Positions 23,864 through 32,491 of a stretch of 64,000 bases of DNA are shown in pieces (within the stretch, counting starts at the first letter, position 1; each line of letters starts with the position of its first letter). The stretch is from MGOM01 sp035455265. GTDB lineage: Bacteria > Chloroflexota > Anaerolineae > Anaerolineales > E44-bin32. Where the stretch lies: positions 1 to 64,000 of the forward strand of contig DATIFK010000012.1 of assembly GCA_035455265.1 (NCBI GenBank), written 5' to 3'. The position numbers and the translations under genes are program-made. A model generated the notes under the pieces. That model did not search any database, had not been told where the DNA came from, and saw only the letters and a program-made list of their open reading frames with translations.

Positions 23864-24817
23864 TCATTGCTTGCTTTCCGCGCGCGCGATGGGCGCCGTC
23901 GGTTCCGGATGAGGCTCCAGCGCCGGATGGACGACGCGATCGGCGGCGCGTTCGACGGCTGCCAGGCGCCGGACCATGACCGCCTGATCATCGCAGACCT
24001 CGAAACCGAAACGCGTCAGGGGTCCGCTCATCCAGCCCTGGTAGGAGCGCACGCAGACGTACATCGGGCGGGTCGAGCGGTTTTCGCCTTCGTGCAACAT
24101 ACCTGCGAACAGAGGCTCGATCGTCTCGACCGCCGGGTGAACGTAGGGCTGCAGCCAGATCCCCAGCGGGCCGCGTTCGACCTCCAGGTAACCCCGCAGC
24201 TCGTCCTCGTCCCAGTAGACAAAGCCTCGCCGGGCGCGCGAAGGGCCGGTCTCGACCTGCTGCACCAGTCCCGGCACGAGATTCGCCAGAAGCGATTGCA
24301 GCGCCGGCCCGTCGGAAGACAGCTCGGGGCGCCACAGGCTGGCGGCGGCCCGGGGGCTCGTCCCCACCTGAGGCTCGCGCCGCCAGATGCGCTGCCGGGC
24401 GTAGATGGCGAAGCCGGCCAGGCGCAGGCACTCGAAGGCCGGGCTGTGCTCGTCGACGTCGGCGATCAGATTGCGCGCGCCGCGAAGCGCGGCGGCTTGG
24501 CTCAAGGCATCGAGCAGGCGCAGGCCGCTGGCGTGTGTCAGGGCTTCCGCCGGCCCGAGGAACACCAGTCGCGCCGGCCCGGACGGTTCGCGCTGAAGGA
24601 TCTGGCCGATGGCCGTCGGTTCGCCGCCGTTCGAGCCCGGCGCCACCAGCGTGTGGGTCGGGCGTCCGGGTGTCAGCATGTCGAGCAGGGCGGTCTGGAG
24701 GGTTTGCGGGCCGCGTGTGAAGGCGACCTCGGCGTGCAGGCACAAGCCGAGGGCGCGCACGCGATGGAGGGCGGGCAGGTCGAGCCAGTCGAGAGGGCGA
24801 ACGCCGGGCTCAGCCAT
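23864..24817 (-). CDS. GNAT-like acetyltransferase, probably two-domain
   Basis: 317 aa. Residues ~60-160 show a GNAT-like run ([16 protein letters not shown], then [31 protein letters not shown], the typical last strands). The second half ([35 protein letters not shown], then [18 protein letters not shown]) repeats a similar plan. Acetyl-CoA binding residues are not clear, so activity is unproven. It overlaps pdxT by 8 bp on the same strand, which implies coupled translation. Low-complexity C-terminus. Confidence 0.65.
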   Translation of the reverse strand: MAEPGVRPLDWLDLPALHRVRALGLCLHAEVAFTRGPQTLQTALLDMLTPGRPTHTLVAPGSNGGEPTAIGQILQREPSGPARLVFLGPAEALTHASGLRLLDALSQAAALRGARNLIADVDEHSPAFECLRLAGFAIYARQRIWRREPQVGTSPRAAASLWRPELSSDGPALQSLLANLVPGLVQQVETGPSRARRGFVYWDEDELRGYLEVERGPLGIWLQPYVHPAVETIEPLFAGMLHEGENRSTRPMYVCVRSYQGWMSGPLTRFGFEVCDDQAVMVRRLAAVERAADRVVHPALEPHPEPTAPIARAESKQ

Positions 24818-25394
24818 CGGCCCAGCGCAGGAAATAGCGATGGAAACGCAAGTCGTCCGTCAACTCCGGGTGGAACGACGTCGCCAGCCAGTGGCCCTGG
24901 CGGGCGGCAACAACTCGCTGATCGGGCAGGGAGGCCAGCACCTCGACGCCAGGACCGACGCGCTCGATCAACGGGGCGCGAATGAACACGGCGTGGAAGG
25001 GTCGCTCGGGTTGGTCCAGGGCCGGCACCGACAGGTCGGCTTCGAAGGAGTCGACCTGTCGGCCAAAGGCGTTGCGCTCGACGGCGATGTCCATCAGGCC
25101 CAACAGCGGCTGGGAGCGGCGGGCGTCGCGCGACAGGAAGATCGCTCCGGCGCAGGTGCCCCACACCGGTTGTTTCTCGGCGAAGGTGCGCAGCGGCTCG
25201 ATCAGGCGGAAGGTCGTGGCCAGCTTGCCGATGGTCGTCGATTCCCCGCCCGGGATGATCAGCCCGGCCAATCCCTCCAGATGCTCGGGCAATCGGACCT
25301 CGCGTCCGGCCACTCCCAGGCGATGGAGGACGGATAGATGTTCGGCGAAATCTCCCTGGAGGGCGAGGACTCCGATGGTAGGGGATGGTGTCAT
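24810..25394 (-). CDS. pdxT: Pyridoxal 5'-phosphate synthase glutaminase subunit PdxT
   Basis: 194 aa. [14 protein letters not shown] start, [13 protein letters not shown], the nucleophile Cys81 in [10 protein letters not shown], and SFHPEL with the catalytic His and Glu near residue 175. It hydrolyses glutamine and feeds ammonia to PdxS in the deoxyxylulose-independent vitamin B6 route. pdxS is the next gene upstream on the same strand, separated by a repeat of about 75 bp. Confidence 0.95.
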   Translation of the reverse strand: MTPSPTIGVLALQGDFAEHLSVLHRLGVAGREVRLPEHLEGLAGLIIPGGESTTIGKLATTFRLIEPLRTFAEKQPVWGTCAGAIFLSRDARRSQPLLGLMDIAVERNAFGRQVDSFEADLSVPALDQPERPFHAVFIRAPLIERVGPGVEVLASLPDQRVVAARQGHWLATSFHPELTDDLRFHRYFLRWADG

Positions 25395-25409
25395 GGAGAA
25401 AAGTTGGTT

Positions 25410-25480
25410 CTCAAGTCATCAGTTCTCGGTCGTCCGCCAAGGCCCTTGACTGAAGACTGAGAACTGATGACTGACGACTG
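25410..25480. repeat. CAGTTCTC inverted repeat between pdxS and pdxT
   Basis: AAGTCATCAGTTCTCGGTCG and CTGAGAACTGATGACTGACG are complementary arms. Lies inside the pdxS-pdxT operon and could form a stem in the intercistronic RNA. Confidence 0.75.
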
Positions 25481-25483
25481 CGC

Positions 25484-26371
25484 TTACCACCCGCGGCTGG
25501 CCAGGCGCTCCCCCGCCTCGAGGGACGTGACGCCAATGCCGACCATCGGTTCGCCCAGGCCGCGACTGATCTCGGCCAGGATCTTCGGGTCGTTGTAGTG
25601 GGTCGTCGCCTCGACGATGGCTTTGGCCCGGCGCGCCGGGTCGCCCGACTTGAAGATGCCCGAGCCGACGAAGACGCCGTCGACACCCAGCTGCATCATC
25701 AAGGCGGCATCGGCGGGAGTGGCGAGGCCGCCGGCGGCGAAGTTGACCACGGGCAGACGCCCGGCGTTGCGCGTTTCGACCACCAGTTCGTACGGCGCAG
25801 CGAGATCCTTGCTGTAGGCCATCAGCTCGTCGTCGGGCATGGTCTGCAGGCGGCGGATCTCGCCCAGCACGGAACGGGCATGGCGCACCGCTTCGACCAC
25901 GTCGCCGGTGCCGGCCTCGCCCTTGGTGCGAATCATGGCGGCGCCTTCGCCGATGCGGCGCAGCGCTTCGCCCAGGTCTCGGCAGCCGCACACGAACGGC
26001 ACCTTGAAGGCGTGCTTCTCGATATGGTGTCGTTCGTCGGCGGGGGTCAGGACTTCCGATTCGTCGATGTAGTCGACGCCCAGGGCTTCCAGGATTTGCG
26101 CCTCGACGAAGTGCCCGATGCGGCACTTGGCCATGACCGGGATGGTCACGGCCTCCATGATCTGGACGATCAACTCCGGATCACTCATCCGCGCTACGCC
26201 GCCGTGGGCGCGGATGTCGGCCGGGACGCGCTCCAGCGCCATCACCGCCACCGCGCCGGCGTCCTCGGCGATGCGCGCGTGCTCGGCCGTGACGACGTCC
26301 ATGATGACGCCGCCCTTGAGCATTTGGGCCAGGCCCTTCTTGACGGCGAAGGTGCCGACATCCTTGGTCAC
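25484..26371 (-). CDS. pdxS: Pyridoxal 5'-phosphate synthase subunit PdxS
   Basis: 295 aa. Near-textbook Pdx[55 protein letters not shown] with the reactive Lys, and [17 protein letters not shown] with the second Lys. A (beta/alpha)8 enzyme that joins ribose 5-phosphate, glyceraldehyde 3-phosphate and ammonia to form PLP. I chose GTG 26371 because GGAGG lies 5 nt upstream; the frame opens five codons earlier without one. Confidence 0.95.
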   Translation of the reverse strand: MTKDVGTFAVKKGLAQMLKGGVIMDVVTAEHARIAEDAGAVAVMALERVPADIRAHGGVARMSDPELIVQIMEAVTIPVMAKCRIGHFVEAQILEALGVDYIDESEVLTPADERHHIEKHAFKVPFVCGCRDLGEALRRIGEGAAMIRTKGEAGTGDVVEAVRHARSVLGEIRRLQTMPDDELMAYSKDLAAPYELVVETRNAGRLPVVNFAAGGLATPADAALMMQLGVDGVFVGSGIFKSGDPARRAKAIVEATTHYNDPKILAEISRGLGEPMVGIGVTSLEAGERLASRGW

Positions 26372-26577
26372 CGCAACCTCCCGCACACCTTCGAGGGGAT
26401 TCTACCACTCAGCCATCGGCCACACCTGCGCTGGCGCCGGCGCGGCGCTCCGGCTCCGTGCAGGCGCAAGTGTCGGCACTCCGCCGTCAGCCAGCCTGTG
26501 TCGGTCGTCAGCTGAGCGACGGCGAGGGAGCCGGCTCCAGGCACACGCTCCTCGGAGGGGCCGATCGTCGCGGGCCC

Positions 26578-26596
26578 TTGACACATGTGATACAAT
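26578..26596 (+). promoter_or_regulatory. Extended -10 promoter of the GntR operon
   Basis: TGATACAAT is an extended -10 (TGnTAnnnT). A TTGACA lies only 7 nt upstream and is too close to be its -35. Confidence 0.45.
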
Positions 26597-26638
26597 CCAT
26601 CAAAGAGACAATGCGACAATAATACAAGCAGACAATGG
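26591..26638 (+). repeat. Six tandem octamers in the leader of the GntR gene
   Basis: Successive 8-nt units TACAATCC, ATCAAAGA, GACAATGC, GACAATAA, TACAAGCA, GACAATGG run without gap from the -10 element to 8 nt before the ATG. Consensus (T/G)ACAATnn; the second unit matches poorly. Position suggests regulator binding or an RNA element. Confidence 0.7.
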
Positions 26639-26645
26639 GTGGGAG

Positions 26646-27056
26646 ATGACGGACCTACGCATCCAGGTTGACTTGCGCAGCAAGACCCCCGCCTACCTGC
26701 AGATCCTCGAGCACGTACGCGGGTTGGTGGCCTCGGGCGCCCTGCATCCCGGGGATCAACTGCCCACGGTGCGGCAGCTGGCGGCCGATCTGCGCATCAA
26801 CTTCAACACGGTCGCCCGGGCCTACCGCCTGCTGGACGAGGCCGGGGTGATCTCGACCCAGCAGGGCCGCGGCACATACGTGGTGGAGGCGCCCCCGCCG
26901 GCCCGAGCGCGCAAGCTGCGGCAATCCGCGCTCGACAGCCTCACCCGCGAGTTCGCCGGCGGCGCGGCGCGGCTCGGCTTCTCGTCCGAGGAGATCCGCC
27001 GAGCCGTCGACGAAGCGCTCGAACGCATTTCGACGGATCCTCGAAAAGGAGACTGA
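26646..27056 (+). CDS. GntR-family regulator, YtrA type
   Basis: 136 aa. N-terminal GntR winged helix (KTPAYLQILEHVRGLVASGA, GDQLPTVRQLAADLRINFNT, GRGTYVV) and a short helical tail of about 45 residues instead of a large effector domain, the YtrA pattern. YtrA regulators usually repress an adjacent transporter or stress operon and themselves. Here the SPFH protein gene starts 1 bp after the stop, so autoregulation of the following genes is likely. Start chosen as the ATG next to GGTGGGAG. Confidence 0.88.
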   Translation: MTDLRIQVDLRSKTPAYLQILEHVRGLVASGALHPGDQLPTVRQLAADLRINFNTVARAYRLLDEAGVISTQQGRGTYVVEAPPPARARKLRQSALDSLTREFAGGAARLGFSSEEIRRAVDEALERISTDPRKGD

Positions 27057-27057
27057 C

Positions 27058-27999
27058 ATGGAAGCGTTGATATCGAAGCGTGTCAAAGCGGCCATCGGCT
27101 CGGGGAGGTCCGCCACCTGGGTTCGCGTCCCTCCCATCGCCATTGGGGCCTGGATCCTGATCTTCAGCCTGTCGATCCTGGCCATCCCCGTGATGGACGC
27201 CGCCGGGGTCGCCGATGACGCCATGGCGGCGGTTGTCGTGGTGGCCAACCTGGTGGGGCTGTATGTTCTCTTCGCCATCAAGGTGGCCGATCAATGGGAG
27301 AAGGGTGTTGTGCTGCGGCTGGGGCGTTTCCGCGGGCTGCGCGGCCCCGGCCTGTTCTGGATCATCCCGGTCTTCGATCGCGTCTCCACCTGGATCGACC
27401 ACCGCGTGATGGTCACGCCCTTCAGTGCCGAGAAGACCCTCACCAAGGACACCGTCCCGGTGGATGTCGACGCGGTGCTGTTCTGGTTGGTGTGGGATGC
27501 GGAGAAGGCCGCGCTGGAAGTCGAGGACTACCGCATGGCGATCGCCTGGGCGGCACAGACGGCGCTGCGCGAGGTCATCGGGCAGATGGACCTGGCCTCG
27601 ATCCTGGTCGGCCGGGCGAAGATGGACAAGGACCTGCAAGCCATCATCGACGAGCGCACCACCCCGTGGGGAATCACGGTGCAGTCGGTCGAGATCCGAG
27701 ACATCGTGATCCCGCAGGATCTTGAGGATGCGATGAGCCGCCAGGCTCAGGCCGAGCGCGAACGCCAGGCGCGCGTCATCCTGGGTGAGTCCGAGAAACA
27801 AATCGCCCAATCCTTCGCCGACGCCTCGCTGGCGTACCGGGACAACCCGACGGCGCTCCATCTGCGGGCGATGAACATGCTCTTCGAAGGATTGAAGGAG
27901 AAGGGCGCATTGGTGATCGTGCCTTCCAGCGCCGTCGACACGATGAACCTGGGCGGCATGACAGGCGTCGTGGCGCTGGCGAAATCGGCCAAGGAGTGA
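27058..27999 (+). CDS. SPFH/band 7 (stomatin-like) membrane protein
   Basis: 313 aa. Two N-terminal membrane helices (AIGAWILIFSLSILAIPV and VVVVANLVGLYVLFAI), then VADQWEKGVVLRLGRFRGLRGPGLFWIIPVFDRV, the band-7 opening, FWLVWDAEKA, VIGQMDLASILVGR and IRDIVIPQDLEDAMSRQAQAERERQARVI. The last part is the coiled coil used for oligomer rings. Stomatin-like proteins organise membrane domains and regulate proteases such as NfeD/FtsH. AAAAGGAG lies just upstream. No NfeD gene is adjacent. Confidence 0.92.
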   Translation: MEALISKRVKAAIGSGRSATWVRVPPIAIGAWILIFSLSILAIPVMDAAGVADDAMAAVVVVANLVGLYVLFAIKVADQWEKGVVLRLGRFRGLRGPGLFWIIPVFDRVSTWIDHRVMVTPFSAEKTLTKDTVPVDVDAVLFWLVWDAEKAALEVEDYRMAIAWAAQTALREVIGQMDLASILVGRAKMDKDLQAIIDERTTPWGITVQSVEIRDIVIPQDLEDAMSRQAQAERERQARVILGESEKQIAQSFADASLAYRDNPTALHLRAMNMLFEGLKEKGALVIVPSSAVDTMNLGGMTGVVALAKSAKE

Positions 28000-28002
28000 C
28001 CC

Positions 28003-28227
28003 GTGGACGAGGCGCCGTGGGAGTATCGGGTCGAGACGCTGGGGTCGATGCTTCGCTCTCCCAAAGATGACCAACTGGCGGAATTGCTGAACGCCTGGGG
28101 GGAGGAAGGCTGGGAGTTCGCCTCGGCGCTGCTGCGCAGGCCCAGCCAGGCCGTGACCCTGATCGCCCGCCGCCGGCTCACGCGCCAGGAGCGCCGCCGG
28201 AGAACACGGCCGGGCGAGGCTTGGTGA
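28003..28227 (+). CDS. DUF4177-like small protein
   Basis: 74 aa. WEYRVETLGSM then LAELLNAWGEEGWEFASALL, the DUF4177 pattern (WEY strand, LN--G-EGWE), followed by a basic tail. Function unknown. GTG start 3 bp after the SPFH stop, so it is in the GntR-SPFH operon. Confidence 0.7.
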   Translation: MDEAPWEYRVETLGSMLRSPKDDQLAELLNAWGEEGWEFASALLRRPSQAVTLIARRRLTRQERRRRTRPGEAW

Positions 28228-28251
28228 GCTCGAGGCGCGCAGGAGGCTGCC

Positions 28252-28890
28252 ATGTCGCTGCTGTCGAGCGCCGTCGATATCGTCCGTCGCCACCGCCGCG
28301 CCTATCTGGCGTGCAATGTCGGCTACTATGGACTGATCCTGGTAGGTCTCGCCTGGGCCCAGCTCGCGACGAAGACGGCCGAGGGGCTGCGGTCCGCCGT
28401 CGAGTCGTCGCTCGAAAGCGGCGCGCTGGCTCCGGTTGCCGGCGTGTACGATCGCGGAGACGTCCTGGCCGCCATCGGATTGACCTTGGCCGTCAACCTG
28501 ATCATCGGCAGCCTGGCCTCCATCACCCTCCCGTCGCTTGTCCTACCCTTCAGCGGGCTGGCGGTCGCAGGCTTTCGGGCCCTGGTCTGGGGCCTGCTCT
28601 TCTCGCCCGCGCCAGCGGCCATCACATGGGGCAACGTGCCCGAAGGGGCGGTCATTGCCGGGGTGCTGATCCTGGAGGGTCAGGGTTACGTGCTGACCAT
28701 GCTGGCCGCCTGGATTCAAGGCTATGGATGGACACAGCCAGCGAAGTCGGGGGCGACCACCCGCGGACAAGGCTACCGCCTCGGCCTGGGGGTGACGACA
28801 CGTCTCTACGGCTTGGTGGCGGTCACCCTGGCCGTGGCCGCCGTGTGTGAGGTCGTGGCGGCAACGGCCATCCTGCCCGGGGTCCGGTGA
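28252..28890 (+). CDS. Multi-span membrane protein, weakly SpoIIM-like
   Basis: 212 aa. About four to five hydrophobic helices (YYGLILVGLAWAQLA, IGLTLAVNLIIGSLASITLP, LAVAGFRALVWGLLFSPAPA, EGAVIAGVLILEGQGYVLTM, YGLVAVTLAVAAVCEVVAAT). The PEGAVIAGVLILEGQGYVL segment recalls the PHG-E motif of stage II sporulation protein M relatives, but the match is weak. CAGGAGG precedes the ATG. Probably last gene of the GntR operon. Confidence 0.6.
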   Translation: MSLLSSAVDIVRRHRRAYLACNVGYYGLILVGLAWAQLATKTAEGLRSAVESSLESGALAPVAGVYDRGDVLAAIGLTLAVNLIIGSLASITLPSLVLPFSGLAVAGFRALVWGLLFSPAPAAITWGNVPEGAVIAGVLILEGQGYVLTMLAAWIQGYGWTQPAKSGATTRGQGYRLGLGVTTRLYGLVAVTLAVAAVCEVVAATAILPGVR

Positions 28891-28901
28891 CAGGCGGCCT
28901 C

Positions 28902-28917
28902 CGTTTCACGTGAAACA
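28902..28917. promoter_or_regulatory. parS: parS-like ParB binding site 1
   Basis: The 14-bp palindrome GTTTCACGTGAAAC is intact; of the 16-bp bacterial parS consensus TGTTTCACGTGAAACA it differs only at the first base (C). In a gap between two genes. parS sites cluster near the chromosome origin, and dnaN lies about 20 kb away. Confidence 0.85.
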
Positions 28918-28988
28918 AGGGACTGCGGGCGCCGGGCGTCCCGGTCCACAATCGACGGGTGGCCGGGCCAGCCCGGCGTGGAGTAGGC

Positions 28989-29885
28989 ATGGACGTCCTT
29001 CTGCGAGGCTTATCGGCGTTCTTGATGATCGCGCTGCCCCTGGCGCTGGGGGTCTATTTCACCCGCCGCTGGCACCTGGGCTGGGGACTGGCGCTGGTGG
29101 GGGCCGTCACCTTCCTGCTTTCGCAGGTCGGGCACATCCCCTTCAACGGCCAGGTGCTCAATCCGCTGCTGGTCCGCCTCGGATTCGGGACAGGGTCCGG
29201 GACACCGGCGGTGGGGCCGCTGGCCGTGGCTGCCGTCCTGCTGGGGTTGTCGGCGGGGGTCTTTGAGGAGGGAGCGCGCTTCCTGGCCTACCGCTTCTGG
29301 ATCCGGCGCGCTCGCACCTACCGCGACGGGGTTCTCTTCGGGTTGGGGCATGGCGGTGCCGAAGCCATCGCCATCGGTGTGCTGGCCATTCTTCAACACG
29401 CTCAGGCCTACGCCCTGCGCGGTCAAGATCTTTCGACCGTCGTCCCTCCCGACCAGCTGGCTGCGGCCGAGGCCTCCCTGGCGCAGTACTGGGCAACGCC
29501 GGCCCCGATCTTCCTTTTGGGCGCGGTGGAACGCGCCTCGGCCTTGGCCGTCCAAATCACCCTGGCGGTGCTCGTCCTGCAGACGTTCACCCGGCGCGGT
29601 GGAGCTCTCTGGCTCCTGGGGGCTATCCTGTGGCATGCCGCCGTCGATGCTGCCGCGGTGTTCGCCGGAGTCCTTTGGGGCGCGAATCAGGGCTCGGTCT
29701 CCGGCGCCATCGCCACCGAGATCCTGGTGGCCGCCTTCGCCGTCACCAGTCTGGTCATCCTGTTGCGGCTGAGGCCAGCCACCGTGGAGTCGCCTGCCGC
29801 TCCGCCTTTGGCGCCGCCGATCGAGCTGCCGAAGGACGCGCCCGTCCGGCCCGAGCGACTGGACGACACGCGCTACTCTCGGTAG
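28989..29885 (+). CDS. YhfC-family intramembrane protease-like membrane protein
   Basis: 298 aa, many helices. Contains AGVFEEGARFLAYRF with the paired Glu, GVLFGLGHGGAEA, and LWHAAVDAAAVF, the motif order of YhfC (distant CPBP/Abi-type glutamic intramembrane peptidases). Activity is inferred from family. Start ATG 28989 follows GGAGTAGGC; the frame's earlier ATG lacks this. Directly downstream of parS site 1, and 10 bp before an ABC exporter gene. Confidence 0.8.
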   Translation: MDVLLRGLSAFLMIALPLALGVYFTRRWHLGWGLALVGAVTFLLSQVGHIPFNGQVLNPLLVRLGFGTGSGTPAVGPLAVAAVLLGLSAGVFEEGARFLAYRFWIRRARTYRDGVLFGLGHGGAEAIAIGVLAILQHAQAYALRGQDLSTVVPPDQLAAAEASLAQYWATPAPIFLLGAVERASALAVQITLAVLVLQTFTRRGGALWLLGAILWHAAVDAAAVFAGVLWGANQGSVSGAIATEILVAAFAVTSLVILLRLRPATVESPAAPPLAPPIELPKDAPVRPERLDDTRYSR

Positions 29886-29894
29886 AGAGCAGCC

Positions 29895-30815
29895 ATGATC
29901 GAGACCGAGAACCTGACCCGCCGATTCGGAGACATCCTGGCCGTCGACCGGCTGACGCTGTCGGTCGCCCCTGGCGAGATCTTCGGCTTCCTGGGGCCGA
30001 ACGGCGCGGGCAAGACCACCACCATTCGCATGTTGGCCGGCCTGATCGCGCCGAGCGACGGCCAGGCGACCGTCGCCGGCTGCCGCGTCGGCCGCGAGGA
30101 TTCCACGCTGCGGCGGCGCATCGGCGTCCTCACCGAGACCCCCGGCCTGTACGACGGCTTGAGCGCGCAGGCGAACCTGGCGTTCTTTGCCGAGTTGTAC
30201 GGTGTCGCCGACGCCGGGGCGGCCGTGGAGCACTACCTGCAATGGCTGGGCCTGTGGGAGCGCCGCTTCGAGCCCGCCGGCACTTTCTCCAAGGGGATGC
30301 GTCAGAAGTTGGCCATCGCCCGCGCCCTGCTCCATGAACCCCAAGTGCTCTTCCTGGATGAACCCACCAGCGGCCTCGACCCGGAGGCCGCTCACCTGGT
30401 GCGGGATTTCATTGCCGAGCTGCGCCGCGAAGGGCGAACCATCTTCCTGTGCACCCACAACCTGGATGAGGCCGATCGGCTGTGTGACCGCATCGGCGTC
30501 TTCCGCCAGCGGCTGCTGGCGCTGGACTCCCCGGCCGCCCTCAGGCGCCAGCTGTTCGGGCGAACGGTCGTCGTTCACTTGCGGGCATTGGCTCCGGCCT
30601 ACGCCGAAGCCGCGGCCCGGCTGCCCTTCGTCCATCAGGTGCGTGAGGCGGACGGCCGCATGCTGGTCACTCTCGACGATCCGGAAACACACAACCCGGA
30701 CCTGATTCGAGCCCTGGTCGGCGCTGGAGCCGATCTCCAATTCATCGGGGAGTTGCGCCAATCGCTCGAGGACGTCTACCTGCATCTGGTGAACACCCAG
30801 GAGAAAAGCAAATGA
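29895..30815 (+). CDS. ABC transporter ATP-binding protein (ABC-2 exporter type)
   Basis: 306 aa. Walker A GPNGAGKTTTIRM, a variant signature FSKGMRQKLAIARAL (C-motif SKGM in place of SGGQ, usual for CcmA/NatA-type exporters), Walker B VLFLDEPTSGLD, H-loop CTHNLDEAD. About 80 residues of C-terminal extension. It pairs with the permease gene that overlaps it by 4 bp. The exported substrate is unknown. Confidence 0.92.
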   Translation: MIETENLTRRFGDILAVDRLTLSVAPGEIFGFLGPNGAGKTTTIRMLAGLIAPSDGQATVAGCRVGREDSTLRRRIGVLTETPGLYDGLSAQANLAFFAELYGVADAGAAVEHYLQWLGLWERRFEPAGTFSKGMRQKLAIARALLHEPQVLFLDEPTSGLDPEAAHLVRDFIAELRREGRTIFLCTHNLDEADRLCDRIGVFRQRLLALDSPAALRRQLFGRTVVVHLRALAPAYAEAAARLPFVHQVREADGRMLVTLDDPETHNPDLIRALVGAGADLQFIGELRQSLEDVYLHLVNTQEKSK

Positions 30816-31603
30816 GGGCGGTGTGGGTCATCGTCCGCAAGGAATGGCGGGAAGTCTTCCGCAACCGGATGGTCATCTTCACCGTGGCCTTCCTGCCGCT
30901 GGTGATGACCGGCTTGCCCATCGGCGTGCTGGCGGCCACCCGTGGCACCGGAGGCGCCGGCAACCTGGGAACCATGGACCTGCCGCCGGGCTACGAGGCC
31001 CTGTGCGGTGGACTGACCGGCGCCGCTTGCGCGCAGTACGCTCTGGTCAGCCAGTTCATGTTGCTGTTCATGATGATCCCGCTGGCCATCCCGGTAACGA
31101 TCGCTTCCTACAGCATCGTCGGCGAGAAGATCACACGCACCCTCGAACCGTTGCTGGCAACCCCCGTCAGCACGTTGCAACTGCTGGCCGGAAAGGGGCT
31201 GGCCGCCATCCTGCCGGCGGTGGCCGCCACCTGGGGAGGGTTCATCATCTTCGCGCTGGCGGCGCGGTGGGTCGTCATCAGTCCGGAGGTGACGGCCCGC
31301 CTGGCCGACCCGATGTGGCTGCTGGCCATCTTCCTGGTCGGCCCGCTCCTGGCGCTGGCGTCGGTGTCGGCGGCGGTCATGGTGTCGTCGCGCAGCACGG
31401 ATCCCCGCGCCGCCGAACAGCTCGCCATGGTCGTCATCGTCCCGCTGCTCGGGCTGTTCTTCGGCCAGATCGCCGGCCTGATCTACCTGAACGCCCGGCT
31501 GGTGGCCTGGCTGGCGGCCGGCTTGGCCGTCGCGGACGCCGGGCTGATTGCGTTCGCCGTCAGCTTGTTCCAGCGCGAGACGATCCTGACGCGCTGGCGG
31601 TAG
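30812..31603 (+). CDS. ABC-2 type permease
   Basis: 263 aa. N-terminal VRKEWREVFRNRMVIFTVAF (typical ABC-2 amphipathic start), a ~60-residue loop, then about five more helices; the segment GEKITRTLEPLLATPVSTLQLLAGK is the conserved ABC-2 elbow. Starts inside the stop of the ATPase gene (ATGA). Forms the membrane half of the exporter. Substrate unknown. Confidence 0.9.
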   Translation: MRAVWVIVRKEWREVFRNRMVIFTVAFLPLVMTGLPIGVLAATRGTGGAGNLGTMDLPPGYEALCGGLTGAACAQYALVSQFMLLFMMIPLAIPVTIASYSIVGEKITRTLEPLLATPVSTLQLLAGKGLAAILPAVAATWGGFIIFALAARWVVISPEVTARLADPMWLLAIFLVGPLLALASVSAAVMVSSRSTDPRAAEQLAMVVIVPLLGLFFGQIAGLIYLNARLVAWLAAGLAVADAGLIAFAVSLFQRETILTRWR

Positions 31604-32398
31604 ATGGTCATGGGCAAACCCGTCGAGGCGATCCCCAACCCACTCGGCAGGAGGGCAGGCTCGACCAGGTCGAAGGCCCGCCTCCTGGCTCTCGTCCTCC
31701 TGCTATTCGCATATGGTTCCCCGGCGCGTGCTCAGGCGGCGCTTGAGCTCGACCTCGATCGCAACTTCGGCTTCGCGTGGGGAAATCAGATTCAAGGAAG
31801 CTTCACGCTGCGGGCGGAGGGGCCGGGGGATCTGGTCCGCGTGGTGTTCCTCTTGGATGGCCAGATTCTGGGCGAGGCCTCGAAAGCCCCGTTCGAGATA
31901 CCCCTCCACACCGGAGACTTTCCCCTTGGCAGCCATACCCTGACCGCGCAAGGCGAGACCGCGAGTGGAGACCGACTGACCACCGAGCCTCTGGTCGCAG
32001 AATTCGTCTCGGCCGACGTCGGCCCTCAGTTTGTCCTGCGGATGGTCGGTCCGTTGCTGGCCCTGTTGGCCGTCGGCGTGGCGGTGGCGACGGTTGGGCC
32101 GATGCTGTTCGGCCGTGGGACCTTCCACCTCGGCCAGTATGGGGCTGCCGGCGGCGCCGTCTGCCCGCGCTGCCACCTGCCCTTCGGTCGTCATATGCTT
32201 TCGCCGAATCTCATATTCGGCAAGCTGGAACGCTGCCCACACTGCGGAAGGATCGGGATTGTCCCCCGGGCCGCGCCGGAGGCCCTGGTCGCCGCCGAGG
32301 CCCGCTGGGCGGAGGAGGGCCCCTCGTCGCCAGCGGTTCCGCCGGATGAGCAGCTCCACCGCCAGATCGAAGACTCGCGCTACGAAGACCAGCGCTAG
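31604..32398 (+). CDS. Secreted-domain membrane protein: signal peptide, Ig-like domain, helix, zinc ribbon
   Basis: 264 aa. Signal peptide (LLALVLLLFAYGSPARAQA), an extracytoplasmic Ig-like strand region (LVRVVFLLDGQILGEASKAP, GSHTLTAQGETASGDRL), one helix (VLRMVGPLLALLAVGVAVATVG), then a probably cytoplasmic zinc ribbon: CPRC and CPHC 27 residues apart. Immediately after the ABC-2 permease stop (ATG at 31604), so likely part of the exporter operon. No named family known to me. Confidence 0.7.
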   Translation: MVMGKPVEAIPNPLGRRAGSTRSKARLLALVLLLFAYGSPARAQAALELDLDRNFGFAWGNQIQGSFTLRAEGPGDLVRVVFLLDGQILGEASKAPFEIPLHTGDFPLGSHTLTAQGETASGDRLTTEPLVAEFVSADVGPQFVLRMVGPLLALLAVGVAVATVGPMLFGRGTFHLGQYGAAGGAVCPRCHLPFGRHMLSPNLIFGKLERCPHCGRIGIVPRAAPEALVAAEARWAEEGPSSPAVPPDEQLHRQIEDSRYEDQR

Positions 32399-32429
32399 GG
32401 GACATGGCTGACCGCTGACCGCCCGCCGG

Positions 32430-32445
32430 CGTTTCACGTGAAACC
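32430..32445. promoter_or_regulatory. parS: parS-like ParB binding site 2
   Basis: The palindrome GTTTCACGTGAAAC again, with the outer bases of the 16-bp site both C. In a short intergenic gap, about 3.5 kb from site 1, in a similar context: upstream of a gene with an ACAAT-type -10. Confidence 0.82.
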
Positions 32446-32491
32446 AGCCCGCACGGGACCGCCGCCGGTACAATCAGGCGGCGAGGCGGGT

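Noticed and set aside
22514..24985. 823-codon plus-strand ORF
   Set aside because: Antisense to the R3H ATPase and GNAT-like genes; Arg/Ala/Gly-rich without recognisable domains.
26578..26583. TTGACA as -35 of the GntR promoter
   Set aside because: Only 7 nt from TACAAT; too close. An extended -10 is more likely.
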